Below the pieces are notes generated by a model that was not told where the DNA came from, did no database searches, and was given only the letters and a program-made list of their open reading frames with translations. Below, piece after piece: positions 18,404-28,181 of a stretch of 64,000 nt of DNA (the stretch's first letter is position 1; each line of letters opens with the position of its first letter). The stretch is from an uncultured Coriobacteriaceae bacterium (GTDB lineage Bacteria; Actinomycetota; Coriobacteriia; Coriobacteriales; Eggerthellaceae), in assembly GCA_949294735.1 (NCBI GenBank), contig CASFII010000006.1:124001-188000 (forward strand). Direction: 5' to 3'. The position numbers and the translations under genes were made by a program.

Positions 18404-21070
18404 TTAGCCAATTTCTGCAAGCTGTGTGTCAATACGTCCCAGCTTATCGGTCAAATCAGCAAGTTTTGCTTTGTCTTTTGCAATAATCTCTGGTGCAGCC
18501 TTTGCTAAGAAGCCGGGGTTCGAAAGTTTCTTTTCGAACTTAGCTGCATCAGCAGCCAGCTTCGCACGCTCCTTTTCAAGGCGCGCACGTTCAGCCGCAA
18601 AGTCAACAAGCCCGTGAAGGCTTACGTATATCTCCAGACCACTTCCCAAAGAGACGCTGCTTTCTGCGGGCTTTTGAGCATCAGGCGAAACTTCAAATGC
18701 AGAGACATTGCCTAAGCCCAACACCAGCGCTTTTTGTTGCAAAAGCAATTCCGTGTCTTCCGCAGAAGCTTTCACGGTAATTTCCAATGGATTCTTCGGA
18801 GAAATACCATAGCGAGAACGCGTGGAACGAATAGCACCAACTACCTCGCAAACCATTTCAATGGCTCGTTCGCTACTCGTGTCAAGGTACTGAGCGAAGT
18901 CATCGCCATCAGGATATTTTGCTGCAATAAGATACGGTTTATCAGTGTGATCAAGGGGCAGCTGCTGATAAATTTCTTCCGTAACAAACGGCATAATAGG
19001 ATGCAGCAAACGAAGCGCCTGATTCAAGACAAAGACCAAGTTGCGCTGGCAAGCTAACCTATCTTCAGCAGCAGCATCCTCACCTAAACGTGCCTTTGAG
19101 AATTCGATATACCAGTCACAGAATTCGTTCCAGAAGAAACTATAGAGCTCCCTGGTTGCTTCGCCGAACTCATATTCATCAAATGCCTTGTTTACTCGTT
19201 CAACCAGGCCAGCAAGGCGGCTAAAAATCCAACGGTCAGCAGGAGCCACCAGCTGAGGCTCACCAGGAGTAAAGCCATCCAAATGCATCATGACAAAGCG
19301 AGCAGCATTACGAATCTTATTTGCGAAGTTCCTACTGCTTTCAAGTTTTGCCTCATTGAAACGCAAGTCTTGAGCACCTGTTACCTGCATCAGCAGACCG
19401 AAACGCATACCGTCAGCACCATAGTCCTGCATCAAACGCAGTGGATCAACGCCGTTGCCGCGGGACTTGCTCATGGGCTTGCCATCTGCTGCCATAACCG
19501 TCGGATGAATGATGACGTGCTCGAACGGAATCTTCTTAGTGAAATACATAGAAGACATAACCATGCGAGCAACCCACAGACCCATGATGTCGCGAGCAGT
19601 TGAAAGAACCTGTGTAGGATAGGCAGATGCCATTTCAGGGGCTTCCATCCCCTCTTCTGTCCAGCCCATCGTGGCAAACGGCCACAACTGCGAAGAGAAC
19701 CAGGTGTCTAATACGTCTTCATCTTGGCGAACTGCAGCACCGCACTTCGGGCAGACCGACACCTCTTCTTCGCTAGCGTCTTCCCAGCCACAGGTGTCGC
19801 AGTAATACATAGGAATACGATGACCCCACCACAACTGACGAGAAATGCACCAGTCTTTGAGGTTTTCCAACCAATCCAAATATACCTGAGACCAGCGAGC
19901 AGGATGGAATTGCACTTCCCCATCCTTCACCACACGAGCAGCGTCTTCTTTAAGGGCGTCTACCTTCACAAACCACTGTTCAGATTCCCAAGGTTCAAGC
20001 TTTGTGTGGCAACGATAGCACGTCATTACACTGTGATCATGCTCTTCAATATGGTCAAGAAGACCAAGTTCATCGAAGGCCTGAACGATAGCATCGCGCG
20101 CTTCGTCGCGGTCCATACCGCTAAACTTGCCATATCCCTCAACTACGTGAGCGGTTTCATCAAAGATATTAATGCGTTCCAAACCATGAGCTTCGCCCAT
20201 AGCCCAGTCGTTCGGGTCATGAGAAGGCGTCACCTTAACGCAACCCGTACCAAACTCGGTATCTACATGCCAATCAGCGAAAATAGGAATTTCGCGGTCA
20301 ACCAGCGGAAGCTTGACCGTTTTACCAATCAAACAAGCAAAACGTTCGTCTTTGGGATTAACCGCAACACCTGTGTCGCCCAACATAGTTTCAGGACGAG
20401 TAGTGGCAACAACCAGATACTCCATACCATTAACCGGCTCGGTTAAGGGGTAGCGAAGATACCACAGATGCCCCGTTTCATCTACGTATTCGGCTTCGTC
20501 ATCAGCAATAGCTGTTCCGCAGTGAGGACACCAGTTAACAATACGCTTACCGCGATAAATAAGCCCTGCGTGATACCAATCGGCAAACACACGGCGAACA
20601 GCACGAACGTAGCTATCGTCCATGGTGAAATGTTCGTCGTCATAGTCGCATGAGCAACCCATGCCCTTAATTTGGTTCACGATGGTTGCGCCATATTCAG
20701 CACGCCACTTATAGCATTCATCAATAAACGCTTCGCGGCCAATCTCAAAACGAGAAATGCCTTCATCGGCAAGCTTTTTGTCTACCTTAGTCTGGGTGGC
20801 AATACCCGCATGGTCGGTGCCAAGTACCCAGCGCGTTTTATAACCCTGCATACGAGCACGACGAATACAGGTGTCTTGAATGGTGTCATTCAGGGCATGA
20901 CCCATGTGAAGCATACCGGTAATGTTGGGAGGCGGAATGACGATGGTATAGCTTTCGTCTTTGTGCTTACCAAAACCTTCACTTCTGCGGAAATATCCCG
21001 CATCTTTCCAGGCTTCAAACAGCGGGCGCTCGTGCGCCGCAAAATCGAAGTCGAAACCCTTTTCTGCCAT
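18404..21070 (-). CDS. valS: valyl-tRNA synthetase
   Basis: Charges tRNA-Val. The 888-residue class I synthetase has the HIGH-type motif in PPNITGMLHMGHAL (about 47-60), the editing domain with TTRPETMLGDT, and the KMSKS-type motif GKPMSKSRGNG at about 530. A C-terminal coiled-coil arm (ARLEKERAKLAADAAKFEKK) is present as expected for ValRS. The ATG at 21070 has an AAAGGG site. It lies 48 bases after clpX, and read-through from the tig-clpP-clpX group is possible. Confidence 0.97.
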   Translation of the reverse strand: MAEKGFDFDFAAHERPLFEAWKDAGYFRRSEGFGKHKDESYTIVIPPPNITGMLHMGHALNDTIQDTCIRRARMQGYKTRWVLGTDHAGIATQTKVDKKLADEGISRFEIGREAFIDECYKWRAEYGATIVNQIKGMGCSCDYDDEHFTMDDSYVRAVRRVFADWYHAGLIYRGKRIVNWCPHCGTAIADDEAEYVDETGHLWYLRYPLTEPVNGMEYLVVATTRPETMLGDTGVAVNPKDERFACLIGKTVKLPLVDREIPIFADWHVDTEFGTGCVKVTPSHDPNDWAMGEAHGLERINIFDETAHVVEGYGKFSGMDRDEARDAIVQAFDELGLLDHIEEHDHSVMTCYRCHTKLEPWESEQWFVKVDALKEDAARVVKDGEVQFHPARWSQVYLDWLENLKDWCISRQLWWGHRIPMYYCDTCGWEDASEEEVSVCPKCGAAVRQDEDVLDTWFSSQLWPFATMGWTEEGMEAPEMASAYPTQVLSTARDIMGLWVARMVMSSMYFTKKIPFEHVIIHPTVMAADGKPMSKSRGNGVDPLRLMQDYGADGMRFGLLMQVTGAQDLRFNEAKLESSRNFANKIRNAARFVMMHLDGFTPGEPQLVAPADRWIFSRLAGLVERVNKAFDEYEFGEATRELYSFFWNEFCDWYIEFSKARLGEDAAAEDRLACQRNLVFVLNQALRLLHPIMPFVTEEIYQQLPLDHTDKPYLIAAKYPDGDDFAQYLDTSSERAIEMVCEVVGAIRSTRSRYGISPKNPLEITVKASAEDTELLLQQKALVLGLGNVSAFEVSPDAQKPAESSVSLGSGLEIYVSLHGLVDFAAERARLEKERAKLAADAAKFEKKLSNPGFLAKAAPEIIAKDKAKLADLTDKLGRIDTQLAEIG

Positions 21071-21118
21071 CTTTTCCCTTTCGCTCCCGTATCTTACATA
21101 CTGTAAAGAGGGATCTCT

Positions 21119-22546
21119 TTAATTGCTTTTCTTAGCTTTAGATTTAGCTTTTGATGCCGCCTTGATTTCTGGCTTAGTATCGCCAGTGATATCGGTTTCC
21201 CGGACCACAACACGCGTATTTCCTTTGTGTTCAGGGAGATCATACATAACGTCCATCAAAACACGTTCGCAAATAGAACGCAGACCACGCGCTCCCGTGC
21301 CGTGTTTAACTGCTTCATGGGCAATAGCACGCAAGGCAGCATCTTCGATAACGAGCTCAGAGTCTTCGAACTCAAACATCTTCTTATACTGCTTGACCAA
21401 AGCATTCTTTGGCTCGGTCAGAATGCGAACCAAATCTTCTTCAGAAAGTTCCTGCAAAGAAGTAATCACCGGAATACGTCCCACAAACTCAGGAATCATT
21501 CCATACTTATTTAAGTCTTCAGGAAGTACCTGTGAGAGCAACGCAGCATCGTTTTTCTTCTTGCTTTCAGGCATTTCGGAAGCAAAGCCCAAATTACTGG
21601 TGCCAACACGTTGCGCAATAATGTCGGCAAGGCCCACAAACGCACCGCCCAGAATAAACAGAATGTTGGTGGTGTCGATAGGAATAAGCTCCTGCTGAGG
21701 GTGCTTCCTACCACCCTGCGGCGGCACGCTCGCTTGAGTACCTTCTACAATCTTAAGCAACGCCTGTTGAACACCTTCGCCAGATACATCGCGCGTAATG
21801 GAAAGGTTTTCCGCCTTGCGCGCAATCTTGTCGATTTCGTCGATATAAATGATGCCGAGCTCAGCTCGAGGAATATCAAAATCTGCCGCCGTAATAAGCT
21901 TCAGCAGAATGTTTTCAACGTCTTCGCCCACGTAGCCAGCTTCTGTCAAGGTGGTAGCATCCGCTATAGCAAAGGGAACCTGGAGCGTTCGCGCAAGCGT
22001 TTGCGCTAAAAGCGTTTTGCCACTTCCCGTTGGACCAAGAAGCATGATATTGCTCTTAGCAAGTTCTACGTCGCTGTCTTCGGCTTCAGCACCCATACTA
22101 ATACGCTTATAGTGGTTATAAACCGCTACCGAAAGCGCACGCTTCGCCTCTTCCTGACCGACCACGTGCTCAGAAAGCTGAGCGTACAGTTCATGGGGAG
22201 TGGGTAAGTTTTCTAAAATTTCTGCAGGATCTGGGAGTGAAGATTCTTCAGAAGCATTATCGAGCGCAGATAACCTATGCATTCCCCGTGCATGACGGGG
22301 TGCGTTATTGCGCATAGTTTCCAGCTCTTCTTCGTCAAAAATTGCAGGATTACCTGCATCAAGACCAATTCCCAAACCAAGATCACGCATAAGAGCCTCG
22401 GCACAAACGGAAATGCATTCATCGCAGATGAAAATACCGTTCGGGCCAGAAATCATAGCAACGGAATGCGCTTGATCCTTACCGCAAAATGCGCAAACGG
22501 CATCAGCGTTCTGGTTTTCGAAATCGTTGTTCTTGCCCTTAGCCAT
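21119..22546 (-). CDS. clpX: ClpX ATPase subunit of the Clp protease
   Basis: AAA+ unfoldase that delivers substrates to ClpP. The 475-residue protein has an N-terminal zinc domain with C18, C21, C41 and C44. Walker A is [14 protein letters not shown], the pore loop is GYVGED, Walker B is [11 protein letters not shown], and the RKHPQQE loop is present. The C-terminal small domain ends in a Lys-rich tail. It starts four bases after the clpP stop, so the two are tightly coupled. Confidence 0.97.
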   Translation of the reverse strand: MAKGKNNDFENQNADAVCAFCGKDQAHSVAMISGPNGIFICDECISVCAEALMRDLGLGIGLDAGNPAIFDEEELETMRNNAPRHARGMHRLSALDNASEESSLPDPAEILENLPTPHELYAQLSEHVVGQEEAKRALSVAVYNHYKRISMGAEAEDSDVELAKSNIMLLGPTGSGKTLLAQTLARTLQVPFAIADATTLTEAGYVGEDVENILLKLITAADFDIPRAELGIIYIDEIDKIARKAENLSITRDVSGEGVQQALLKIVEGTQASVPPQGGRKHPQQELIPIDTTNILFILGGAFVGLADIIAQRVGTSNLGFASEMPESKKKNDAALLSQVLPEDLNKYGMIPEFVGRIPVITSLQELSEEDLVRILTEPKNALVKQYKKMFEFEDSELVIEDAALRAIAHEAVKHGTGARGLRSICERVLMDVMYDLPEHKGNTRVVVRETDITGDTKPEIKAASKAKSKAKKSN

Positions 22547-22549
22547 GTA

Positions 22550-23179
22550 TTATTCGCTCTTTTCCGAAGCAGTTACCCCATGGTGATAAATGATTTCATC
22601 AACCAAGCCATAGGCCTTTGCTTCTTCTGCTGTCATATAGTTGTCGCGTTCGGTATCAACCTGAATGGTTTCAATGCTTTGACCAGTGTTTTCAGCAAGA
22701 ATCTTGTTAAGACGATTACGGGTCTTCAGCATGAAGTCTGCAACAATAGCAATTTCGGTCTGCTGACCCTGTGCACCACCAGAAGGCTGATGGATAAGAA
22801 CCATGGAATTCGGCAAACAGAACCGCTTACCAGGGGTGCCTGCAGAAAGCAGAACTGCCGCCATGGAAGCACATTCACCAATGCAGATGGTAGAAACATC
22901 GCACTTAATGAAATTCATGGTGTCCAAAATACCCAAACCGGCAGTTACTGAACCGCCCGGAGAATTGATATACAAGGAAATGTCTTTATCGGGGTCTGCG
23001 CTTTCGAGGTGCAGAAGCTGTGCAACTACCGAATTAGCAACGTGGTCGTCAATCTGTTCACCCAAAAAAATGATGCGGTCATTTAGTAAGCGTGAATAAA
23101 TGTCATAGCTGCGCTCCCCACGCGGAGATTGTTCAATTACATAGGGAATAAGCGCAGAATTAACTCGTTCAAGTGCCAT
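22550..23179 (-). CDS. clpP: ATP-dependent Clp protease proteolytic subunit
   Basis: Serine peptidase that forms the tetradecameric barrel used by ClpX and ClpC. The 209-residue protein has the catalytic triad S105 ([11 protein letters not shown]), H130 (VLIHQPSGG) and D179 (ERDNYMTA). Normal length, with a short N-terminal propeptide-like segment. It is placed between tig and clpX, the standard tig-clpP-clpX order. A hairpin lies in the gap after tig. Confidence 0.97.
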   Translation of the reverse strand: MALERVNSALIPYVIEQSPRGERSYDIYSRLLNDRIIFLGEQIDDHVANSVVAQLLHLESADPDKDISLYINSPGGSVTAGLGILDTMNFIKCDVSTICIGECASMAAVLLSAGTPGKRFCLPNSMVLIHQPSGGAQGQQTEIAIVADFMLKTRNRLNKILAENTGQSIETIQVDTERDNYMTAEEAKAYGLVDEIIYHHGVTASEKSE

Positions 23180-23226
23180 GATGCTCCTCGCTTTCCTTTA
23201 AACTTCCTTACTCTCTAAGTAGTCCG

Positions 23227-23274
23227 AAAGCTGCCGTGATGTGCCCGGGTAAGCCAGACACAAACGGCAGCTTT
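23227..23274 (-). terminator. long-loop hairpin between tig and clpP
   Basis: Perfect 11 bp stem (23227-23237 with 23264-23274) enclosing 26 bases, which include a CCCGGG palindrome and a further TGTG/CACA pairing. No T-tract follows. It sits in the 121-base gap between tig and clpP and may be a processing or partial termination site. Confidence 0.5.
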
Positions 23275-23300
23275 ACACTTAGTCAAACGTATCAGACAAA

Positions 23301-24698
23301 CTATTCTTCAGTCTGTTCTTCAGTGCTTTTCTTGGAAGAAGCCTTCTTTGTGGTCTTCTTCGTTGCCTTCTTAGCTGGCTTTTCAGGCTTAAGTTCGCTT
23401 ACAACAGCCTTTTCCATTACGTCAAGAGCAGCCTTGCTGCGCAGAATGCCTTCGCGAACCAGGTATAGCTGACCGTTCTTGCGCCAATCTGCTTCCAAAG
23501 CTTTCGGATCTTCGGCTCCGCTCTTTACGAATTCGTCAGAAATGTCGCCATCGGTTGCTTCCATGCCAAAGTGACGAGCCCAAGCATCCAATGCCAAATC
23601 CTGTTTGGCAACATCCTGAGCCTGTTTTTTAACGTCTTCTTTGAATTGGTCTGCATTCATGTTCTGCTGAGCGAGATAGGCGTCAAAGCTCATGCCGGAA
23701 CGCTGCAGCTGGGTAAAGAAGCCTTGCAGAAGCGATGCCTCGCTTTCGTTAGCCATAGCTTCAGGAACTTCACCCTGTAAGCGCTCTGCTAACACAGCCA
23801 AGCAAGCATCTTCCTTCAAGCGAGGAAGCATTTCGCCCTTTTGCTGCTTGATAGATTCAGCAATACGTGCACGAAGGTCGTTTAGATCGTTAAAGCCAAG
23901 GCTCTTCTGTGCCCACTCGTCGTTAATTTCAGGCATAACCTTTTTCTTAACAACCTTTACTTCAACCTCAAACTGCACCTTAGTGGTTTTGCCAGCCAAA
24001 GAAGTCAAAAGAATAGCGTCATTACCAGCAATATCAATGCTGAATTCCTTCTTTTGACCCTTCTTTAAACCAACCAGTTCTTCGTCGAAAACCTTCGGCA
24101 GAAGACCCGTTCCTAAGGTATACAAACGTTCTTCGCTGGTTAAGGAATCAATAGCCTCACCCGCGTCGTCGGTTGCCTTCATAGCGAGCTCAACCGTGCT
24201 GTCTTCCTTAATCTTGGTATTGGCGTTTGCATCCTGGAAGTCAAAGTAATGTTCACGCAGGGCTTCAACCTGTTCATCAATTTCTTCTTCCGTTGCTTCT
24301 TCGCTTGGAAGTTCAATCTCAACAGCTTCATAGGAAGAAAGTTCATATTCAGGCTTTACGGTAAGCGTAAAGGAGAATTCAAAATCTTTACCCTGTTCAA
24401 CCATACCGTCGTTCTGAGCAGCCTCAGGCTTCGAAACGGGATACAGCTTTTCCTGTTCAAGAATATCAGGATAGCTACCATTAATCAGGTCATCAGTAAC
24501 GCTTGCACGAACTGCCTCAGCACCAAGCGCGTTGTCAATAACAGGACGAGGTGCTTTACCCTTGCGGAAGCCAGGGAAATTATATTTATAAGCAAAGTCT
24601 TTGTAGGTTGCCTTAATGCGGGCATCTACTTCTTTTGCGTCAAAGACCACGTTAACTTTGACCTTGTTGTTTTCCAGAGTTTCAACTGTTGTTTTCAC
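23301..24698 (-). CDS. tig: trigger factor
   Basis: Ribosome-associated chaperone and peptidyl-prolyl isomerase. In the 465-residue protein the ribosome-docking signature GFRKGKAPR appears in YNFPGFRKGKAPRPVI (about 38-53). The PPIase-like middle domain is at about 160-245, and the helical C-terminal arms run to about 430. The end is a Lys/Thr/Glu-rich tail (AKKATKKTTKKASSKK). The start is GTG at 24698, preceded by GGAGGA. The gene heads the tig-clpP-clpX group. Confidence 0.96.
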   Translation of the reverse strand: MKTTVETLENNKVKVNVVFDAKEVDARIKATYKDFAYKYNFPGFRKGKAPRPVIDNALGAEAVRASVTDDLINGSYPDILEQEKLYPVSKPEAAQNDGMVEQGKDFEFSFTLTVKPEYELSSYEAVEIELPSEEATEEEIDEQVEALREHYFDFQDANANTKIKEDSTVELAMKATDDAGEAIDSLTSEERLYTLGTGLLPKVFDEELVGLKKGQKKEFSIDIAGNDAILLTSLAGKTTKVQFEVEVKVVKKKVMPEINDEWAQKSLGFNDLNDLRARIAESIKQQKGEMLPRLKEDACLAVLAERLQGEVPEAMANESEASLLQGFFTQLQRSGMSFDAYLAQQNMNADQFKEDVKKQAQDVAKQDLALDAWARHFGMEATDGDISDEFVKSGAEDPKALEADWRKNGQLYLVREGILRSKAALDVMEKAVVSELKPEKPAKKATKKTTKKASSKKSTEEQTEE

Positions 24699-24727
24699 GT
24701 AGGTTCCTCCATCATTTTACGTACGAG

Positions 24728-24754
24728 GTGCAAAGAGTTTATGCTCTTTGGCAC
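24728..24754 (-). promoter_or_regulatory. leader hairpin upstream of tig
   Basis: Seven-base-pair core (CAAAGAG/CTCTTTG) extended by GTG/CAC across a one-base bulge, with a 6-base loop, 30 bases upstream of the tig GTG. It could be part of the tig leader; its function is unknown. Confidence 0.4.
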
Positions 24755-24809
24755 ACCAGTTCCGAATTATCTCACAGCACGGCTTAAAGTGCCACATAAA
24801 ACCAGGTGT

Positions 24810-25259
24810 CTACAAAGAAATTGGGTGATATGAAACCTTTGCAAGCGGAGATTCCCAAACTGCCACCTCTTTAAGCCTAATTGAGCTAGGTAACGTTTGA
24901 GCCAATTCGTAATACAAAATACGCGCCATGTGCTCGGCGGTAGGATTCAGTTTATCAAAGGGAGCGACGTCGTTAATAAAATGATGGTCGAAGTTGTCTA
25001 ATATCTTGTGAAGATGAGACTTAATATCTTTAAAGTCATACAGAATACCGACTTCGTCAAGCTTGGTACCCTCTAAGATAACTTCAACGTCCCAGGTATG
25101 ACCATGGACATATTGGCAGGCACCAGGATACCCCACCAGTGCATGGGCAGCATCAAAGTGGTCTTTGACCGTAAGCTCATACACGCCATCTTTTTCAAGA
25201 AACGTTTTACCAGAAAGTTTTCCTTCGCCCTCATAAAGAGGATTGTGGTCGTAGTTCAT
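24810..25259 (-). CDS. queD: 6-carboxy-tetrahydropterin synthase / 6-pyruvoyl-tetrahydropterin synthase family
   Basis: Probably makes 6-carboxy-5,6,7,8-tetrahydropterin for queuosine/7-deazaguanine synthesis. The 149-residue protein has zinc ligands H39 (FDAAH), H52 and H54 (VHGHTW). The catalytic cysteine is C48 in ACQYVHGH, and a conserved Glu lies in VAVWESPLA. The ATG at 25259 has AAGGAG just upstream. The family also contains pterin synthases; no other queuosine gene is in the window, so the pathway assignment rests on the Cys-x3-HGH pattern. Confidence 0.85.
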   Translation of the reverse strand: MNYDHNPLYEGEGKLSGKTFLEKDGVYELTVKDHFDAAHALVGYPGACQYVHGHTWDVEVILEGTKLDEVGILYDFKDIKSHLHKILDNFDHHFINDVAPFDKLNPTAEHMARILYYELAQTLPSSIRLKEVAVWESPLAKVSYHPISL

Positions 25260-25289
25260 CAACACTCCTTGGTATAGGTATTCGAATTA

Positions 25290-26006
25290 TTAAATAATAA
25301 GCAGACGCTTACAGGTTGGACAAACACCTAATGGCGCCTGATGCTGCAAATCTATAAGACGACCACCTTCAATGACCGAACGACAAACACTGCAATGACC
25401 ATCGGTAAGCCTTCCCAGCGCTACCCCGCCACAGCGTGAAGCGGTCTTTTCGTAAAGCGTAAGCAAGTCTGGAGAAATCTGCTTTGTCACTAACGTACGA
25501 GCGCCTTGTTTTTGGATAGCTTTTTCGCGTATTGCTCCGCCCTCTGCCTGATAGCTGGCAACCGCTTTTTGTTCTTCGGCTTCTACCTGCGAAAGAAGCT
25601 GGTTCACTTGCGCTTCCACACCTTCTACCTTTTTAAGTTCAGCATCAAGAGCATCAATCTCACTAGCAAGCGTGCTTCGACGTTTCGCAAAGCCGTTCAA
25701 TTCCTTCGTGCGGCTTTCAACGCTTCGATAGTCGCCCTTAAGTTCATTGATGGCCTCTTGGGTTGCTCGCTCCTTTTCAGCAAGGTGTTCATCTTCTTCA
25801 GTAGCACGGACAAACTTTGCTTCCGTTTTTTTCTTGATTCCTAAGACTTGTTCTTTCTTCTTTGATAGGGCTGCAATTTTTTCGCGTGCTTGCAAAATTG
25901 CTTGCTTTTGCGGAAGGTTCGCCAATTCTTTATTAAGCTGAAGAATCTCTCTATCTAAGTTTTGAAGATCAATTAACGCAGAAAGTTGTTCGGCAGTTGC
26001 TTTCAT
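25290..26006 (-). CDS. zinc-ribbon coiled-coil protein (COG1579)
   Basis: Predicted nucleic-acid-binding protein of unknown exact role. The 238 residues form a long coiled coil from about 10 to 170 (alternating Leu/Lys/Glu heptads). The C-terminal zinc ribbon has the pairs HCSVC and VCPTC. The ATG at 26006 is downstream of AAGGAG; the longer open frame has no ribosome site. It stands directly next to the Nif3-like gene, a pairing that recurs in many actinobacterial and clostridial genomes and suggests linked function. Confidence 0.82.
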   Translation of the reverse strand: MKATAEQLSALIDLQNLDREILQLNKELANLPQKQAILQAREKIAALSKKKEQVLGIKKKTEAKFVRATEEDEHLAEKERATQEAINELKGDYRSVESRTKELNGFAKRRSTLASEIDALDAELKKVEGVEAQVNQLLSQVEAEEQKAVASYQAEGGAIREKAIQKQGARTLVTKQISPDLLTLYEKTASRCGGVALGRLTDGHCSVCRSVIEGGRLIDLQHQAPLGVCPTCKRLLII

Positions 26007-26028
26007 GGTGCATCGCTCCTTATGCCTG

Positions 26029-26892
26029 CTACATGCGAGTTGCTTCGGGATAAGACCAGTTTTTACCCTGGTCAAGCAAGGTTATTTTTTCCTGAGGTAT
26101 ACCTAATCGCTGAACAGCGTCTCCGAGAACCGCGGCAAGTGGCAGCTCGGACGTGTCATGCCCCAATTCAATAACGCTTATTCCCACTGCCGTCAAATCA
26201 AGTGCTTCGTGATACTTAATTTCCCCACAGACTAGACAATCTATATGTTCCAGAACACATTTTTGAGCTACCTTGCCTGCGGAACCAGTCCAAGTTACAA
26301 CCTTAGTAAGCTGTTGGGAATAATCTCCCCAAACACGTGGAGGACGAGCAAATACCGAAGTACAACGAGCCGCTAGCTGCTCCAAAGAAAGCGGTTTGTC
26401 GGTATCTTTAACCGAGCAAATTTGTCCGTAACCTTTCTTCTGATCTACGCACGGCTCAAGAAGCTTGCCTGTGAAGGACAGACTTAACATACCTGGAAGC
26501 ACCTGCTGAGCAGGCAAACTCACATCCAGAGCAGTATGGACATTTATAAGTGCCACCCTATTCGAAATAGCTGACCACACGACTGACCCACTACCCAAAG
26601 AAGCGGGTCTAAATCTTTCAGGAGCGTCCAGGTACGCAGGATGATGAGTCACCAGTACGTTTGCCCCGCAGTTTGCTGTCTCTTCAATTGCACGTGTCGT
26701 TGGATCAAGCGCAATAGCAACTCCTTCAACTAAAGACGCAGGGTCGCCCACTAAAAGGCCCATTCGGTCCCATTCTTCAGCGTCCGTGGAAGGGAACTCT
26801 TTAAGGAGCGCTAACTCAAGTGCGCCAATCGTTAAAGGCTTACTCTGCTTTGCTAAGGTGCCAGAAGCTCGTTTACTCAGTGAAGTAGCCAT
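26029..26892 (-). CDS. Nif3-like dinuclear metal-center protein
   Basis: Member of the Nif3/YqfO family (GTP cyclohydrolase I type 2-like fold), whose function is still unsettled. The 287-residue protein shows EWDRMGLLVGDP near residue 40, VLVTHHP at about 80 (metal-binding histidines), LINVHTALD and the C-terminal VIELGHDTSE. The YqfO-specific inserted domain is missing; it is the short form. The ATG follows AGGAGG. It lies 22 bases before the COG1579 gene. Confidence 0.88.
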   Translation of the reverse strand: MATSLSKRASGTLAKQSKPLTIGALELALLKEFPSTDAEEWDRMGLLVGDPASLVEGVAIALDPTTRAIEETANCGANVLVTHHPAYLDAPERFRPASLGSGSVVWSAISNRVALINVHTALDVSLPAQQVLPGMLSLSFTGKLLEPCVDQKKGYGQICSVKDTDKPLSLEQLAARCTSVFARPPRVWGDYSQQLTKVVTWTGSAGKVAQKCVLEHIDCLVCGEIKYHEALDLTAVGISVIELGHDTSELPLAAVLGDAVQRLGIPQEKITLLDQGKNWSYPEATRM

Positions 26893-26946
26893 TCAAACAC
26901 AACCTCCTCGCAATCAGACCTTATACAACGTTTTAAGCTCACCTAG

Positions 26947-26973
26947 AGAAACCTACCTAAAACGTAGGTTTCT
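26947..26973 (-). terminator. hairpin after the cysteine desulfurase gene
   Basis: Perfect 10 bp stem with a 7-base loop, ending at 26973 just inside the gap behind the stop at 26979. The following minus-strand sequence is only weakly T-rich. It is likely a terminator separating the desulfurase from the Nif3-like gene. Confidence 0.55.
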
Positions 26974-26978
26974 ACCTC

Positions 26979-28181
26979 TTAATAAATAACTTCCTTAAAT
27001 GCCTCAATAAATGCATCAATGTCAGCCTCAGAAGTAAGGTGCCCGAATGAAAGTCTTACCGCGCCACGTGCTGCATCTTTCGAAACACCCAAGGCCATGA
27101 GTACATGGCTAGGTTCCAAGCTTTTTGCCGAACACGCAGAACCACCTGAAACCCCAAACCCAGCTGCATCAAGTCGAAGCAAAATTGTTTCACTTTCCAT
27201 GCCTTCAACTAACACGTGTACCAAATTGGGAAGATAATTCGTACTCCCTTCAGGCACCGCAACGGTGCAGGTCACCCCTGGAATACTACTTAGCTCACGA
27301 TATAACTTGTCTCGAAGAGCAATTTCGCGAGGTGTTTCTTGATCCATTTCCCGCAAAGCTGCTTCAACGGCAGCAGCGAAGCCAACCATGCCGCACACGT
27401 TTTGCGTGCCGCTCCGTAACGAATTTTCCTGTCCACCGCCAAGAATAAAAACGTCAAAGGGGGTGCGAGAACGAAGATAAAGCGCACCTATCCCCTTCGG
27501 TCCACCTACTTTATGAGCCGAAAGACTCATAGCGTCGACCCCAAGGTCATTCACGTCGATAGGATACTTGCCAAGCACCTGAGTTGCATCAGTGTGGAAT
27601 AAGGCACCTACGTTATGAGCCATCTGAGCAAGGTCTTTGATAGGCTGTATGCTGCCAATTTCAGCATTCCCCATAATGACCGACACTAAAATTGTTTCTT
27701 CAGTGAGCGCAAGACGAAGTTGATCGGTCGTAATGATGCCTTCCGCATTAGGCTCTAGGTAAGTCACGTTAAACCCGAAAGACTGCAGTCGCTTAACCGG
27801 ACTTTGAACTGCAGCATGTTCGATACTAGAAACAATAATATGAGGCGTAAATCCGCAAATGCCAATCTTGCGGCGAGCCTCAATAGCGGCGCTTGTAATA
27901 CCAAAGATGGCAGCATTATCCGCTTCCGTTGCACCGCTTGTAAAAATAATCTCATTAGGACGAGCACCTATGCTCTGAGCAAGACTATGACGAGCCTTTT
28001 CCATTGCTGCGAAGGCAGCTCTTCCTGGAGAATGGAGCGAATTAGCATTAGCTCCTACTGCAAGATTAATAGTGCCAGGAGTATTAAATGGCTTCATAGC
28101 CTGAGCTGCTTCTTCACGAAGGGGTGCTGTAGCAGCCCAGTCAAGGTACACATAAGTATTGGCATCAAAAGTTGGTTCCAT
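26979..28181 (-). CDS. cysteine desulfurase (NifS/IscS family)
   Basis: PLP enzyme that moves sulfur from cysteine to Fe-S clusters or tRNA thiolation. In the 400-residue protein the PLP lysine is in SLSAHKVGGPKG (about 206), and the active-site Cys lies in VSGGSACSAKSLEPSH (about 350). The loop is of the short IscS-like form with ACSAKS. No iscU or mnmA lies beside it. It follows rpe with a one-base overlap of stop and start. A role in Fe-S assembly or thiolation cannot be told apart here. Confidence 0.92.
   Translation of the reverse strand: MEPTFDANTYVYLDWAATAPLREEAAQAMKPFNTPGTINLAVGANANSLHSPGRAAFAAMEKARHSLAQSIGARPNEIIFTSGATEADNAAIFGITSAAIEARRKIGICGFTPHIIVSSIEHAAVQSPVKRLQSFGFNVTYLEPNAEGIITTDQLRLALTEETILVSVIMGNAEIGSIQPIKDLAQMAHNVGALFHTDATQVLGKYPIDVNDLGVDAMSLSAHKVGGPKGIGALYLRSRTPFDVFILGGGQENSLRSGTQNVCGMVGFAAAVEAALREMDQETPREIALRDKLYRELSSIPGVTCTVAVPEGSTNYLPNLVHVLVEGMESETILLRLDAAGFGVSGGSACSAKSLEPSHVLMALGVSKDAARGAVRLSFGHLTSEADIDAFIEAFKEVIY

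Noticed and set aside
19724..20446. Plus-strand 240-codon frame within valS
   Set aside because: Antisense shadow without ribosome site or domain; valS is intact across it.
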